Source: Blastomyces gilchristii SLH14081
Lineage: Eukaryota; Ascomycota; Eurotiomycetes; Onygenales; Ajellomycetaceae
Direction: 5' to 3'
DNA length: 64,000 nucleotides
Assembly: GCF_000003855.2 (NCBI RefSeq)
Contig: NW_003101682.1
Coordinates: 249,178-313,177, forward strand
In this document: positions 32,190 through 44,310 of the stretch, piece by piece
Numbering within the stretch: position 1 is the first letter of the stretch
Layout: each line of letters starts with the position of its first letter
Program-made: the position numbers and the translations under genes
The notes under the pieces: model-generated
What the model was told of the DNA's origin: nothing
What the model saw: only the letters and a program-made list of their open reading frames with translations
The model's database searches: none

Positions 32190-33842
32190 ATGTCTTCCCG
32201 ACCGATGCTCAAACTGACCTTCAGCAAATCAAAGGTTGATCAGGTTACCAAATCCGCTTCTTCTCCTCCTCCTCCTTCTACTCCAACTACACCTGGAGGA
32301 TCCTCACTCCCCAAACTCAAATTCAAAATTGGTCCAAAACCAAGCGCTGAATCCGGCCCCGCGGCCTCTGCTTCCAAATCCTCCAAGAAACCCAAGGCCT
32401 CCCGCTCCAAGGCCTCTCAGGATACTCCACGAACAAGTGCATCGAAGAAACGAGCAAGGGAAACCTCTGGCCATGATGCGGGTATTCGCACGGCAGCTAG
32501 AGGGTCGGGGACTAAGGCTTCCACTTCATCTAAACCCCCAGCTGTAAAGCGCATCAAACTCAGCACTAGACCACCGCCGTCCATTCGTTTGAAAAGCAAG
32601 GGAGAACCGCTTTTCCGACCAAAGGGTGTGGGATATGACTCTGAGGCATCGGACACAGAAAAGGACCCCGCGTTGGAAGAGCAGTTCATCCTCCGCATGC
32701 AGCCAGGTGAGGATTGCGATTACCTCCGCCAAGCCGTGACGGAGAAAAGGTTTGGACCTCGAAGCCAAGGTGGAGCCGATATTAGCTTCAAGTCGTTGAC
32801 AAGGGATGGAAGGCGCTCTGTTCTCACCATTCGCGGACGCATATATGCGGCATCCCTCGTCGATCTACCATGTATCATTGAGGGCATGAAGAGCTGGGAC
32901 AGGCGGGGCTGGTATAAATCCGCAGACATCTGCCAGATGCTTCTTGTCCTTGGCCGCGTGAACTCAGAGGAAGAAGCACGTACCTATCCACTACCCAAGG
33001 ACGTCGACGAATCCACCTTTCAATACGCGCATGGCATCACCCCGCCGCTCCGTTGGGTGCGCAAGAGACGGTTCCGCAAACGGATTAGCAATAGAACCAT
33101 TGAGGCAGTCGAGCTGGAGGTTGCGCGCTTACTAAAGGAGGATAAGGCAGCGGAGAGCCCGCCTGAGTTCGAGATACTGGATTACGCGCAGTATATGCGG
33201 GAAACTAGTGCCATGAGCGAAGATGGCGCGAGGTATAACCTGGCAGGGCAGGAGTATGATGACGAACAGGATGCTGAAGGGGAAGAGGACGAGTACGGCA
33301 TGGATGGCTACCCCCCACCCTCAGCGCAGGAAGAAGGTGGCGATGACTTCGAAGATGAGCTTGCTGCTGAGATGGAGGCAGCACTTGCAGCTCATGCCGA
33401 TGCCCCTGGCCTCGCCTCTGGAACTGCTGGAGAAACGCCTATGCCCATGACGGCTCAGGCAGCAGTGCCGATAACAAAAATAGAACCCGGGGCCGAGATG
33501 GAAGGCGAAGTTGACGGGTACCCTGAACCCGGCACGCCCAACACCAAACTCCAAACACCAGGCGAGACGTCTGGTGACGAGGACGAAGACGATGAAAGTG
33601 AGGAAGGTTCCTCAGGCGACGAAGCAGATCTAGACGAAGACGCGCTAGAGCAGCAGCGACAGCTAGAGCAACAGCGGGAGGAGATTGCAGAGCTTGAGGC
33701 TTTGGTACAAACCGAGACGCTCAAATGGGAGAGCATGGCCAATCCGATATTGAAATCGAAGCTTGGCAAGCGGGTACAGAATCTTAAGCAAGCGCTGGAG
33801 TTGAAGAAGGTTTCGTTTGGAGAAGGGGGTGAGGATGGGTAG
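32190..33842 (+). CDS. TAF7: TFIID subunit TAF7 (TAFII55 N-terminal domain)
   Basis: TFIID subunit that contacts TAF1 and regulates its activity in known complexes. Single exon, 550 residues. A basic Ser/Pro/Lys-rich N-terminus (about 1-145) precedes the TAFII55 domain at about 155-310: EEQFILRMQPGEDCDYLR, a Gly/Asp-poor middle segment, YAASLVDLPCIIEGMKSWD, WYKSADICQMLLV and YAHGITPPLRWVRKRRFRK, all hallmarks of the domain. The C-terminal half is acidic (several Glu/Asp runs around 375-400 and 455-490) and ends with a Gln/Glu-rich coiled-coil-like helix (about 490-540). Longer than human TAF7 (349 aa) mainly through the N-terminal and acidic regions. Confidence 0.92.
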   Translation: MSSRPMLKLTFSKSKVDQVTKSASSPPPPSTPTTPGGSSLPKLKFKIGPKPSAESGPAASASKSSKKPKASRSKASQDTPRTSASKKRARETSGHDAGIRTAARGSGTKASTSSKPPAVKRIKLSTRPPPSIRLKSKGEPLFRPKGVGYDSEASDTEKDPALEEQFILRMQPGEDCDYLRQAVTEKRFGPRSQGGADISFKSLTRDGRRSVLTIRGRIYAASLVDLPCIIEGMKSWDRRGWYKSADICQMLLVLGRVNSEEEARTYPLPKDVDESTFQYAHGITPPLRWVRKRRFRKRISNRTIEAVELEVARLLKEDKAAESPPEFEILDYAQYMRETSAMSEDGARYNLAGQEYDDEQDAEGEEDEYGMDGYPPPSAQEEGGDDFEDELAAEMEAALAAHADAPGLASGTAGETPMPMTAQAAVPITKIEPGAEMEGEVDGYPEPGTPNTKLQTPGETSGDEDEDDESEEGSSGDEADLDEDALEQQRQLEQQREEIAELEALVQTETLKWESMANPILKSKLGKRVQNLKQALELKKVSFGEGGEDG

Positions 33843-35069
33843 ATCCCAAATATCGTCGGGCAAATTGCGCTGGTTAGTTTGTTACCTTGTTACGGATTAT
33901 TGGCGTTTATAGTACCTATACTCATAATGAGGATATGGGGCGTTTGTTAGTGGGAATGGCATTTTTATGGAGTTCTGTCTCGTTTTATTCTTGCTCTTGT
34001 CTTTATTTATCTGAAGGGATGGAGTTTCAGGGTCACCCGTTTGGTAACTACTCACTCCCCGGAGTGAGAAGCGATTTATTTTTTATGCAGATATCATTGG
34101 CTACGGTTGAGAATAACTTATCCTTGGAATCCAGAGAGGGATATGATCGTGAGCAGTCTATCCTAGTAACGTCAAATTCCTATATCTACTATGTGCGCCG
34201 TATGGGGGCCCCCGTTTCATCGTTAGGTTGGCGTACTATACAACCGCCCAGCCTTCCACAGGAAGTAAAATTGCATGCAAACAGTGTTTTTCGCCGCCAG
34301 CCCTTTGCAAGAAGGAATCAAGCTCAATATATAGCAGCTCTGTTTATGGGCTGGCTGTTGGGATAAAATTGAACATAGCCTGATGGAAATCCAGCACAAT
34401 ATAGGGGAGGAAATGGGTTTGACTCTGATAGAGCTCCTCAGTTTCTTTATCCTACTCCAATCACTATGAGCATGGTCTCCTGTATTCACTTGAATTGAAG
34501 GGTTAAGTCTTGACACTTCTGTAAAATTCTGAAAAACATATAGTATGTGTTAAGCTGTCTCATTGTCCAGCCCCCCCCTTTTTTTTGTTGAAGCAATTCA
34601 CAGTGTTTGTCTGTCAACATGCAACAAGAACATGTTCTGTCTCATTTTACCTTCACACTCAAGATACAAATTCTTTCATCTCTTTGCTGCTTTAGTTCTT
34701 GGTAAACAGGCATTTATCTCAATTGTCATCAGTTCAGTACACTCACGGGAAACAGCAAAGCATCATCATCAGCAAACCGAACTCACAGAGACAAGAGGAA
34801 GAGTGGAAAAAGTGGTATCATGGCCATGGCAATAGCTGCAGCTCATAAGAAGGCTAATATCCGCGTCTCTAGCTTCTTGACAGTCCCACAGGAGGGGATT
34901 GAGTAAGTACTCATGCCAATTGTCTACTTGTACCCTTTTGAACCAATCCCTAGTTATTTGAGAAAACGAGAAAGACAATCAGTACTATTTGCATTTAAAC
35001 GTCCCTCTTCATTCTATCACTCGTCCCATTGCCTGGAGCTTCCGCTCTCTAGCTCAGTCGAGCGGTTGA
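33843..35069. other. Intergenic region upstream of the F-box-like gene
   Basis: No convincing coding frame. A short stretch from 34821 (ATG GCC ATG GCA, with a GTAAGT donor near 34902) could be an unplaced upstream exon of the next gene. Confidence 0.4.
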
Positions 35070-36563
35070 ATGGCATATGCTCTGCTTCGCAGCCCCTTTG
35101 CTTCATCTTACTATAAGTTCGCATCAAAGGAGAAGAAAAAGGACGAGAAGAAACCAATGTCACTAATGGTTCCATTGTTGGTAAACAGTATGGGCGCCTT
35201 TGCAAGGATGCCTCCGCCTGTCCCAGTGGAGGAGATGAGGATGCCCCTGACAATCCGCCAGCGTCGGTGAGTCCTGCTGGTTCCTTATTGATAGTCTCAA
35301 CCCTCTTTTGTGGTGAAATACAACCCTTCTCTACGACTAGAGGGCTCAGGGGAAGTGGAGGAGACAAGGGAGGCGAATGGAAGCGGTGATGTAATCTGCC
35401 GATGCCTCTGAATAAGAAAATGGCTATGAGACGCAGACTATGCATACGTGGAGAAGAACTAATGGGGTCAAAAGGAAGAAGAGTGAGATGCTGACTATGA
35501 GGGATCTCACAGTCGCTTTCCCAACAATTTGGCAATTGTCCTTCCAGACAAATATGGCCAATCATTGCCTCAGCTTAGGAGTCAAAGTCACGACCGGCAG
35601 GTCGAGCAGAACCACCAGAACCAGCAAACCCAACAAGACCATCGGGGCGAGCAAGACAAACAGGCCGAGGAGGATCATCGGGCAGAAAAAAGCGCGGAGG
35701 CTATGGCTGCAGAATGGATGAGCTGGCTCAAAATGATGGTCCCGGACACGAATATCCAGTGGTTCGTGACGGAGAACAGGGACGTGATTTACAGGTTCTA
35801 TGTGAATTATCAGGTGAGTAGGAAATCGAAAGAAAGAGAAAGAAAAGAAAAAGAAAAAGAAAAATTGAAAGCACAAGACCCAACTTGCCCCTTTTAGATG
35901 CCAGATTGTCTTTTGCTTCTCAATCTTTCTATTTCTTCATACTACTTGTATGTTGGGGAGGAGGGGGGAGGGGGGTGAGGGAGAAATGCTAGGTCAAAAA
36001 GACAAGCACAATCAAAACGAAAAGTGAAAATAGAAAATAAAATAAAAGCTGATGGGTCTAAATAACAGATCACACAAAGTCTCTGGGACGAGTTCTCAAG
36101 AGGAGATCTGATGTATCGCGGATGGAAGACAGAGGCGCCATCTTCATCTCTCACCAAGTTACCCATCGAAATAATTACGATGGTCTTCAACGAGCTTGAT
36201 GTGCCCGACCAAGTGTGTCTAGGCCTAACAAACAAAACCGCAGCCAATATCACCCGTCACCTGAACGGTGGGTACGGTGTGCTATACGACAGCTCCATGC
36301 GGCTGCAGATCCTCTTCCGGCTGGAGTCGTGGATGACATACGAGCGACGGCTGTGCATGGCCTGCGGCAAATATTTCCCTCTGGACCCGCTCTTCTGGAA
36401 AGAGAGGAAACGCCAGGGACGGTGCAGAACGCGCAGCATGGTTTATGGGCGTGTGGATGCGGATTTTGAGTTTCAGGATGAGACGTGCCCGGAATGCACG
36501 GCGGCGATTTTGTGGGGCAATATTGCGATGACACATATTGGGATGCAGATGGCTATTCGTTGA
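35070..36563 (+). CDS. F-box-like protein with C-terminal cysteine pairs, 3 exons
   Basis: Predicted substrate adaptor of an SCF-type ubiquitin ligase. Exons 35070-35266, 35513-35813 and 36069-36563, 330 residues. Exons 2 and 3 join firmly (FYVNYQ to ITQSLWDEF, phase 0). Exon 1 fits in phase, but a competing frame in the same stretch also looks codable, so the N-terminus is uncertain. Exon 2 encodes a Gln/His-rich segment (QNHQNQQTQQDH) and MSWLKMMVPD. Exon 3 holds an F-box-like motif near residue 190 (LTKLPIEIITMVFNELDVPD, followed by CLGLTNK) and two cysteine pairs (CMACGKYF and CPECTAAIL) common at the C-terminus of small fungal F-box-like proteins. Introns of 246 and 255 nt are long for this window; the second is purine-rich. 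Confidence 0.6.
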
Positions 36564-36923
36564 AGGGAAGTTGTGTCAACGGGGGGGAAACCGACGGAGC
36601 ACTTGCAAACGTACAATGACGGGGTATCTAGAGGGGAGCGTATTTTCTCTGTGTTTGGTAGATAAGGGGATGGTTGATTGTGGTACTGTTACGTAGTCGC
36701 GGTCCCTTATGCCTGCATATTGGAATATCGGTCGTTTCTCCGCTTTTCAATATTGCCGTGAAAACATCGCAGAGGGGGGTTCTGAATGTATAGTCTCGTT
36801 GTTTCGAGTTGATGAGGGCGTAAACGAAGGACCCCTCCGATAGTCGTAATAAAATGTATGTCCTGTATGTACAACAAGTATACGCGATATCTTCCCATGT
36901 GCATTATATATTTGATACCTTCC
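36564..36923. other. Convergent 3' spacer
   Basis: Holds the 3' ends of the F-box-like gene and the next minus-strand gene. Nothing else seen. Confidence 0.5.
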
Positions 36924-37778
36924 TCACTTCTTCGCTCTATTCGTACTCCGCGTTTTCATAGGTGCCTCTAGATTGTCCGTAAACGGTCGATACGGCGCCG
37001 CGATGAAATGTTCTGGCGCTCTCTGCAGCGACGAGACATCATCCCTCTGAGGCTCCCCGGACGATGGACGCCGTCTCTGCTCTTCATGAAGCTTATCCAG
37101 CGGTTCGCCGACGATGTGATACTTAGCCCAGTTAATAGGGGGCATGCGCACGACGCTCTGCGGGGCGGGGATTTTCCCAAAAGCCGGACGTGGGTGCTCG
37201 TCGACATCCATAGCACCTACATCCGTAACACTAGGCGTACTTGTATTCGCTTGAGCCATTATCCCGTCTGCATGTCCATCTTCATCACCATCTTCAATGC
37301 CGGTGGGATTGAAGATATCGCCAGACTTGGAGGTAAGGGTGCCTTTGGCGAGTTCCCGCGCAAACGCTTCCGGGTGTGCCACCGCGGCTTGTTTCAGATG
37401 ATCAAGTGTTTTTATGTCACGGACTGCCTGTTGTTTTTGGATCTGGAGGATGGAGATGGCGGAGCGCAGGGCGATGGCGTCTGGATTGTCACTCTCGGAT
37501 ATGGGGACGGGGGCAGGCTCAGCCATAAACGTGGGTGCAGGGTTAGATGCGGGCGGCGGAGCCGTGGAGGTATTATGGGTGTTATTATTTCCGGAGCTAG
37601 TGGCAAGACAGAAAGTGGAGGCGGCGGAGGTATAGGGGGGCGGGAGAGCTTGCTGCATGGGTGATGGCGGCGGAAGCATGGCGGCGTGGGAGAGGACGGG
37701 GGTAATGGGGGAGTAAGGGGGGTGGGGAGGAGTGCGGGGCGAGCCTTCCGGTCGCGGAGGATCGTTCTGAGTATCCAT
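36924..37778 (-). CDS. Conserved-looking proline-rich protein of unknown function, probably nuclear
   Basis: Single exon, 284 residues from the ATG giving MDTQNDPPRP. Residues 1-90 are Pro/Ser/Thr-rich (PPHPPYSPITPV) and look disordered. A helical segment at about 97-145 (AIALRSAISILQIQKQQAVR, HLKQAAVAHPEAFARELAKG) looks like the structured core. The C-terminal part contains MPPINWAKYHIVGEPLDKLH, which reads like a conserved peptide motif, and the protein ends with a basic tail (KTRSTNRAKK). I recall similar proteins in related fungi but not a function. The acidic/basic pattern and lack of signal peptide or membrane segment suggest a nuclear or chromatin-associated role; this is inference only. 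Confidence 0.65.
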   Translation of the reverse strand: MDTQNDPPRPEGSPRTPPHPPYSPITPVLSHAAMLPPPSPMQQALPPPYTSAASTFCLATSSGNNNTHNTSTAPPPASNPAPTFMAEPAPVPISESDNPDAIALRSAISILQIQKQQAVRDIKTLDHLKQAAVAHPEAFARELAKGTLTSKSGDIFNPTGIEDGDEDGHADGIMAQANTSTPSVTDVGAMDVDEHPRPAFGKIPAPQSVVRMPPINWAKYHIVGEPLDKLHEEQRRRPSSGEPQRDDVSSLQRAPEHFIAAPYRPFTDNLEAPMKTRSTNRAKK

Positions 37779-39475
37779 CACTGCCACTATATTGCTGCAG
37801 GATCACTTACTAGAGGGATCCATTGGTGAATGTCGAACAGTAACTATCCCGGCGGAGCTATAACGGAGCAGAACCGGAGTCTGTCTGGGTTTAGGTGGAG
37901 AGGTTTCTCCATAAGGTGGAACACGTGACTGCAGTAACGTACCTAGGTAACTAGCCGGAGCAACTAGGTAACTACTGTTGGGGGTCCCGGGTTGATCGGC
38001 TCTTCTACCCTAGTTACCAGCAGTGCGCTGGTGGTGACTGAGCTCTTTTGCCCCAAGTAGTAGCCTAACAACTACCAACATCCTACTCATGCCCATCCGT
38101 GATCGATGGATTGTGCTTAACAGACAACAAATAAGTACCGTGCGTATACTCTGCAGATCAGAGGCCCAGCATAGGTGAGATATTTGCATGTCTTTCATGT
38201 TCTTTATTGCAAATGTTGCTACTGTTTTTAGCTACGCCTGAATCCCGGTGGAGAATCTCTTTGTGGCATCAAGACGCTCAAGGAACACGGTACAAGGCAG
38301 CTTACGACTGGCCAGTTTTACAGCACAGGAAAACGAAGTGAGTGGATAATTGATTTACGGCCCTGCAGACCAGCGGAACACCTGGAGATGTTGCATCGAG
38401 GGACTCATAAATACGCTCAAGTGCTATGTGATAGCCATTATAGTGACTGCATTAGTTCTCTCCTAATGGTGTCTTTTTACTGTAACATTCCCTTCTTTTT
38501 CCTCACCATTTGCTGCTTTTCTATTGTTTCCCTTTATTCTTCTCAATTGGATCCATTTCCTGCAACAGAAAGGAGTCATCCCAACATATTCATTGCCTGC
38601 GGTTGAGAAGCCTTCGCACTTCTTTATGATATCACTAGCTGCTTCCTTCGATTCGAGGATCCCCAGAGCGGCAGCGCTGGCGGCAAAGACCACATTATGT
38701 CGCTTGTCGATTACAATCAACTACAAACCAAAACAATTGGGTGGTCCATTCAGCCATTGTGCGACAATGCCGCCAACAGTCACGAAGTCACGAGCTCCAT
38801 TATTTCAAATCCTTAAAGCGCGGGGAGAACAAAGAGACGAGTCGCGTTCATGACTCGACATCGGGCAATCCACAGCCACACTGACGTCCATATCCCCGAG
38901 CTACGGTTGTAATCGAAATATTACACACGGCTGAGGGAAATGACGTGCTTTCATTCCCATGATATTTTTACCAAGATTTAAAATTCCAAGCACGATTGGC
39001 CTGCTAAAATTGCTGCTGATGGAGCCGGCCTGACACAAGTAAACTTCTCAAAAGGATATTTCTTCCTCAGTCGGTGGGAGGACAAACAAGAGTTGAAAAT
39101 CACATTCAGCACCTCACTGGCTGCCCACCCATGAGATACGATACACTTGCCTGTGAAGCCTGGATTGGGTTACACGATGCACGAAAGACTTATCGATTTG
39201 GTGATATGATCTCCCTCGCATGCATGGCATCCGAGCAAACGCGTCACCCTCCCCATCCACGGCAGCCAACCCCCCTGAGCCGACATTGGATGGGGGGGGC
39301 GCACAGATTGCTCAATAGCCATGGACTTCCCACGGTTTTCTCATTTGAAGAATGCCCAATGAGAGGGATCATAACAAGAGTTACTAGAACAAGGGGGCTC
39401 CATGTGTCGTCCGTTGCTGCGTTGCTGCGTAACACCAAGCGAGCAGGGGATGGTTGAGAGCAAGGATGAAAGAGG

Positions 39476-39509
<34 letters not shown>

Positions 39510-40873
39510 ACTTCATTCCAGGCCACGTCGCAATTCCCTGCCTCCCGCTCATGGGCGCCCATTTTTTGTCCATGGGAATCCTGGTGCGACGTTTACCCCG
39601 TGCTGGCCGCGTACAGAGTGAATTTTAACCCGCCCAGGCTGGTCACACAACGGCCATAGCCTGAAGAATGTTGGATTTTACGGGTTATATCTCATTTTGT
39701 ATGTATGTATGTGCCCACATACCCTGAGCTAATCCGCACGATACTCGTGGATGGCATATGGCCAAGGCCAATGCCGATAATTTTGTATTTTTTATTTTCG
39801 TTTTACTGGCACTTGGAGGATTTGCCTAGCCGAGCATACAGCATACCCGCTACTGAACTGACAGCTGTTTAGGAGGAAGGGGTGTGGGTTTGTGCTCCCA
39901 ACGCCGTGGTAGATCCCTTTTGGTTTCTCGAATGGTGAAAAACCCAGGTACCGATACAAGTGCGGGCCAGTTGCGCGTTTCTGTGTATCCCAAAGATACA
40001 TATTCCTGGTTTGCGGCGCCCTGCATTTATTTTTATTTATTTTTATTTTTTATTTTTTATTTTTTTCTTCGTTTCCTTGTCTTTTTTTTAAATACGGGAT
40101 GTGTAATGTATGGATTTTTGCAGTTTCGTGATGCTCCTGTTGCCCAGTGAAGAAGTGCCTCTTGATATTCTTGCTGCTTCAGACGTACCGAGGACATCCC
40201 GGAGCGCACACTTAAAGCTTTAAATAAATGAGCTATAGGCAACAAACGAACTGCTTATTTTGTCTACTCGTTGCAAATTATACATTCATTTCTTGAGGCT
40301 TGATTTCTCATTACTTCGGGAAGCACTCGGCGCGATTCCCCGTAGCTATCATGGTTGACTACTCTGTGCCCGCGATATAGATGGCTGGCAATGCAGACTT
40401 TGTAAAATAGTGAAAGGTATCCCGACATATCAGTCATTACTCCGTATATTCCTCTGTGTTGAATCAATTGTGTTCCTTGATACATGTCCAATACTAGATT
40501 GATGTGGAGGGGTTAACCTGAAACCAAGCCAACAATATGGCTCCGTTCTCGAATCATCTTGTGTATTCTCTCCATTTGAAACATAGACTGCAGGCCGTTG
40601 ACAAGCATTCTCCAAGTTTTAGTTACATTCAACGGTTCTCTCCTCATCACTCTATTGTTCTGCTGTGTTGTGTTGGTTGGAAGTAACATAGTTATTTAAT
40701 TCCTGGTCCCGCCAAGAATTTCCCCACTCGCGCCGTTTTAGAGCAGAACCTCCGCCATCCGCCATCCGCCATCCGCTACCAAACCACTCAATCGCTTTAA
40801 GCCACAATTGTCCCGCCCGCTTTGGCACAATCTGCCCGTCCCGTCCACATACATGTCATACCTGTAGTGGACA
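37779..40873. other. 3.1 kb gene-free region between divergent genes
   Basis: No recognised coding sequence. It holds a 32-nt poly-A (39476-39507), an ATTTTT-rich stretch (about 40028-40065), a TACTCCGTA copy (40438-40446) and a tract around 37937-37978 with two copies of CTAGGTAACTA. Confidence 0.5.
39476..39507. repeat. Poly-A tract, 32 nt
   Basis: 32 consecutive A residues in the gene-free region. Confidence 0.95.
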
Positions 40874-42993
40874 ATGAAGCGCAAAACAACGTCTGCGCGG
40901 AATAGCCTCGATGGCAATGGCCTGCCGGGCCCCAAAAAGCGGGCGCTGGACACCAAGACCGTTAAATCGCGATTCCGCGAGGGGCTGCTTGATAGAGCTA
41001 CTCTGGAGCAGTACAAACAGAGCTATGCGGCCTCCGCACCGTAAGCCGCACAGAAATTTTAATTTTTGCCGTCAACAATGCTCCTCAATCGTCAGCTAAC
41101 CGCACCTCTTACAACAACAGGTACAAGCACGGCGTGATTTCCCCGCTCATAAACCCCACGCTCCTCCGCTCCGTCCGCACCGAGATCCAAGAACACCTCT
41201 CCTTCACCGAGAAGGAAACAGACATCTACAAAATCTTCCAATCAGGCGACCTCGCCAACCTAGATGGACTAGACGATGCCTCGCTGTCCAAACTACCCTC
41301 GCTCCTCGAACTACGCGACGCCCTCTACTCTGCGCCTTTCCGCAAGTATCTGTCCGAGGTCACGGGCGCAGGTGACCTGAGTGGTCGCAAGACCGACATG
41401 GCCATCAATGTCTACACTGGCGGCTGCCATTTGCTCTGCCACGATGACGTGATCGGCAGCCGGCGCGTGAGCTACATTCTCTACCTCACGGATCCGGACG
41501 TGGCATGGCAGCCGAGTTGGGGAGGGGCACTGCGTTTGTTCCCGACCACAGTCGAGAAGGACGAGGCTGGGAAGGAGGTGAAGGTCCCCAGTCCGGACTT
41601 TAGCCTGTCGATTCCCCCGGCGTTCAATCAATTGAGTTTCTTCACGGTGCAGCCAGGAGAGAGTTTCCATGATGTGGAAGAGGTTTACTATGCGGGTCCC
41701 AATGGGGAGAAAGGCGGAAAGGAAAGAGTGCGCATGGCGATTAGTGGGTGGTATCATATTCCGCAGGAAGGGGAGGATGGATATGAGGAAGGATTGGAGG
41801 AGAAATTGGCCGAGCGGAGTAGCTTGCAGCAGCTGCAGAGTTCCGGGGATACGACGTTTGACCGGCCTCAGCCACGGGTTACGCCGTATAAAGATGCACA
41901 GGGAGACAGCAAGGAGTTTACAGAGGCCGACCTGGACTTCTTGCTTAAGTATATCACGCCTTCCTATCTCACTCCAGACATCACAGAGGAACTCTGTGAG
42001 AACTTCACCACAGACTGCTCGCTAAGCCTTGAACGGTTCCTCCATGATAAGTTCGCCGCACGGCTCCGGGAATATATTGAAGAGCAGGAAAAACCATCTA
42101 ATGCCCTGCCCACTGCGTCGCACGAGATAGAGCAGAAAACTGATTGGAAAGTCAGCCGGCCGCCCCACAAACACCGATATCTGTACCAGCAGCCACGACC
42201 CGCCGGACAAGAAATAGAATCAAAGACGCCTATTCAGGAATTGCTGGAGGATCTCTTGCCTTCGCAGGCGTTTAAGAAATGGCTCGCCGTGGCGACTGGA
42301 TGTAGTGATCTGCTCGACTACAATATTCTTGCGCGCCGCTTTAGACGAGGCGAGGATTATACATTGGCGAGCGGGTATGAGGGAGAGACGCCGCGGCTGG
42401 AATTCACGATTGGGCTGACGCCAACGTCTGGGTGGGAGAAGGAGGGCGACAATGGCGACGAGGAGGAGGGGGAGGAGGAGGAGGAAGATGAAAACGGGGA
42501 AGCCGATGGCAAAGGGAGGGACAAGGCCAAGTCAAGCGCCAACGGAAAGGAACAACAGCCTACAAAGGAGAATTCGACAGAAACCGAAGACCACTCCGTC
42601 GGTGGATATGAAATCTACATGGCTGGTGACGATGACGACGACGATGAAGAGGAAGAGGAAGAGGAAGGGGAAGGGGAAGGGGAAGGGGAAGGGGAAGATG
42701 AAGATGAAGGGGAAGGGGAAGAAGGAGAGGGGGAAAGCAAAGAAAAAGAAAGTACTAAAAAAAGTAAAAAGCCCCAAAAGTCCGACCCAGCAGTCTACAA
42801 GGCCGCCTCGGGCGCGGACGGCGACGACGGCATCCTCTTCAGCATGGCTGCGGGCTGGAACCGCATGAGCATTGTCATGCGCGATTCGGGGACGTTGAAG
42901 TTTGTGAAATATGTTAGCCGCTCTGCGGCGGGGGATCGGTGGGATGTTACGGGGGAGATTGGGTTGAAGTTTGATGAGATGGAGGAGGATTAG
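40874..42993 (+). CDS. OFD1: Prolyl hydroxylase Ofd1/Tpa1, Fe(II)/2-oxoglutarate oxygenase, 2 exons
   Basis: Family members hydroxylate a ribosomal protein (uS12) proline; in fission yeast Ofd1 also controls SREBP turnover in response to oxygen. Exons 40874-41040 and 41121-42993, GT-AG intron of 80 nt, 679 residues. The N-terminal catalytic domain (about 60-260) has the iron ligands in CHDDVIGSRR (His163 and Asp165) and a distal His in ESFHDVEEVYY, then VRMAISGWYH with the Arg that binds 2-oxoglutarate. The second, non-catalytic double-stranded beta-helix domain follows (about 320-470 and 630-679), interrupted by an insert of Glu/Gly-rich repeats (42640-42735). The start MKRKTTSARNS gives a basic N-terminus, consistent with the nuclear location of fission-yeast Ofd1. 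Confidence 0.92.
42640..42735 (+). repeat. Coding acidic repeat (GAN codons)
   Basis: In-frame tandem GAC/GAT then GAAGGG units in the Ofd1 gene encode a poly-Asp, poly-Glu and (Glu-Gly)n tract. Copy number is likely to vary between strains. Confidence 0.9.
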
Positions 42994-44017
42994 GATGAAG
43001 ATTGCGATTGGGATGGAACGGGGAATTTATTGGGGGTTATATATATATATATATATATATGAGGGTCCATGAAATGTAATAAAGAGGTTAAAGTATGTGT
43101 ATATGAATCGGGAAATATCGTAGGTATGGAGGTAAGTAAAGCGGCTGTAGATATGTATAGTTAGGAATAGACATATAACGAAATTCATCTCCTCTTTCCC
43201 CACTCCCCACACAACGTTCCGGTTTCTTGTTTAATCCTCATTTTTTTCTAGATATAACTAGATATATATATATATATTGCTTCCACGTTAAGCAGTCCTT
43301 AATATATTAACTATCCAGGCCAGCCAAACAAACACCTAACTAACCTTTAGCTAGAAGTGTGTTCCACGCGAGCTCTCTCCCCAGTCCTCAACCTGGGGTA
43401 ATTTTAGGTTTCAAATTTAAGCTTACGTGGACCTCGTGTTAGAGTTATCATGAATGGTAGAGAGAATAGTACGGAGTAGTTATTGAGGGGGAGCAAAACG
43501 GCGGGGGGACGTGGGTACAATTGCGGCTGCGAATGAAATTCCTCAGTATTCGGCGCACTGACCCATTCATCTTCCTTTTTGACAAGAAGACTCTTGTCGC
43601 GTCAGGGTTGGTCGCTGTGTCAAAGGAGACGGATGGTAAAAATGGTAATGCAAACTTTGCAATTTTCCTTTTTTCTCTTCCTTTTTTGCATTTCTGTATG
43701 CATCACCAGTTGTACATGTGCAAGTGTAACCCGGAGCCCTGCGTGGGATGCGGTAACATCCTTTCCAGAGAGAGAGAGATATATATATATATAATATGAC
43801 AACGTAGCAGCGGGAGCAGACAATTACTCAAGACCATACATATATAAATATGAATATGCCGTTAGTTGTACACTTTTCTTAGAGGTGACTGCCCGTACGG
43901 TTATCCCGTAAAATGAATCAAAAGAACAAGTGAACAACGTCCTAATCGAGCTTGATTGACTGGCTGCCTACTACCTTACCTCCCCAGATTGCTCAAAGGG
44001 AGCCAAAGAGAGGGCCC

Positions 44018-44110
44018 AAAAAAAAGAAAAAGAAAAGAGAAAGAAAAGAAAAGAAAGAAAAGAAAGAAAAGAAAAGAAAAGAAAAGAAAAGAGAAAGAAA
44101 AGAAAACAAA
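44018..44110. repeat. Polypurine tract (GAAAA/GAAA)n
   Basis: About 90 bases of almost pure A/G with repeated GAAAA and GAAA units. Confidence 0.9.
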
Positions 44111-44292
44111 GAATAACTAGCTGGTAACAGCGGATCACATCATTTTTATACCACGCTACATCCAAACCTCCAGACGTCGTTCTTCATTCGTTCCCTCCAA
44201 CCTGTTTTTTGGGTCCAAGCGCGGTTGCGGGGGTGGGCGGCGGGCGGCTGGCGGCTGGCGGCTGGCGGCGTCCAGCACGGTAACAACTTACT

Positions 44293-44310
44293 TAACTAGT
44301 TAACTAGTTA
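44293..44310. repeat. Two overlapping TAACTAGTTA palindromes
   Basis: Copies at 44293-44302 and 44301-44310 form an 18-bp tract with dyad symmetry. Confidence 0.9.
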
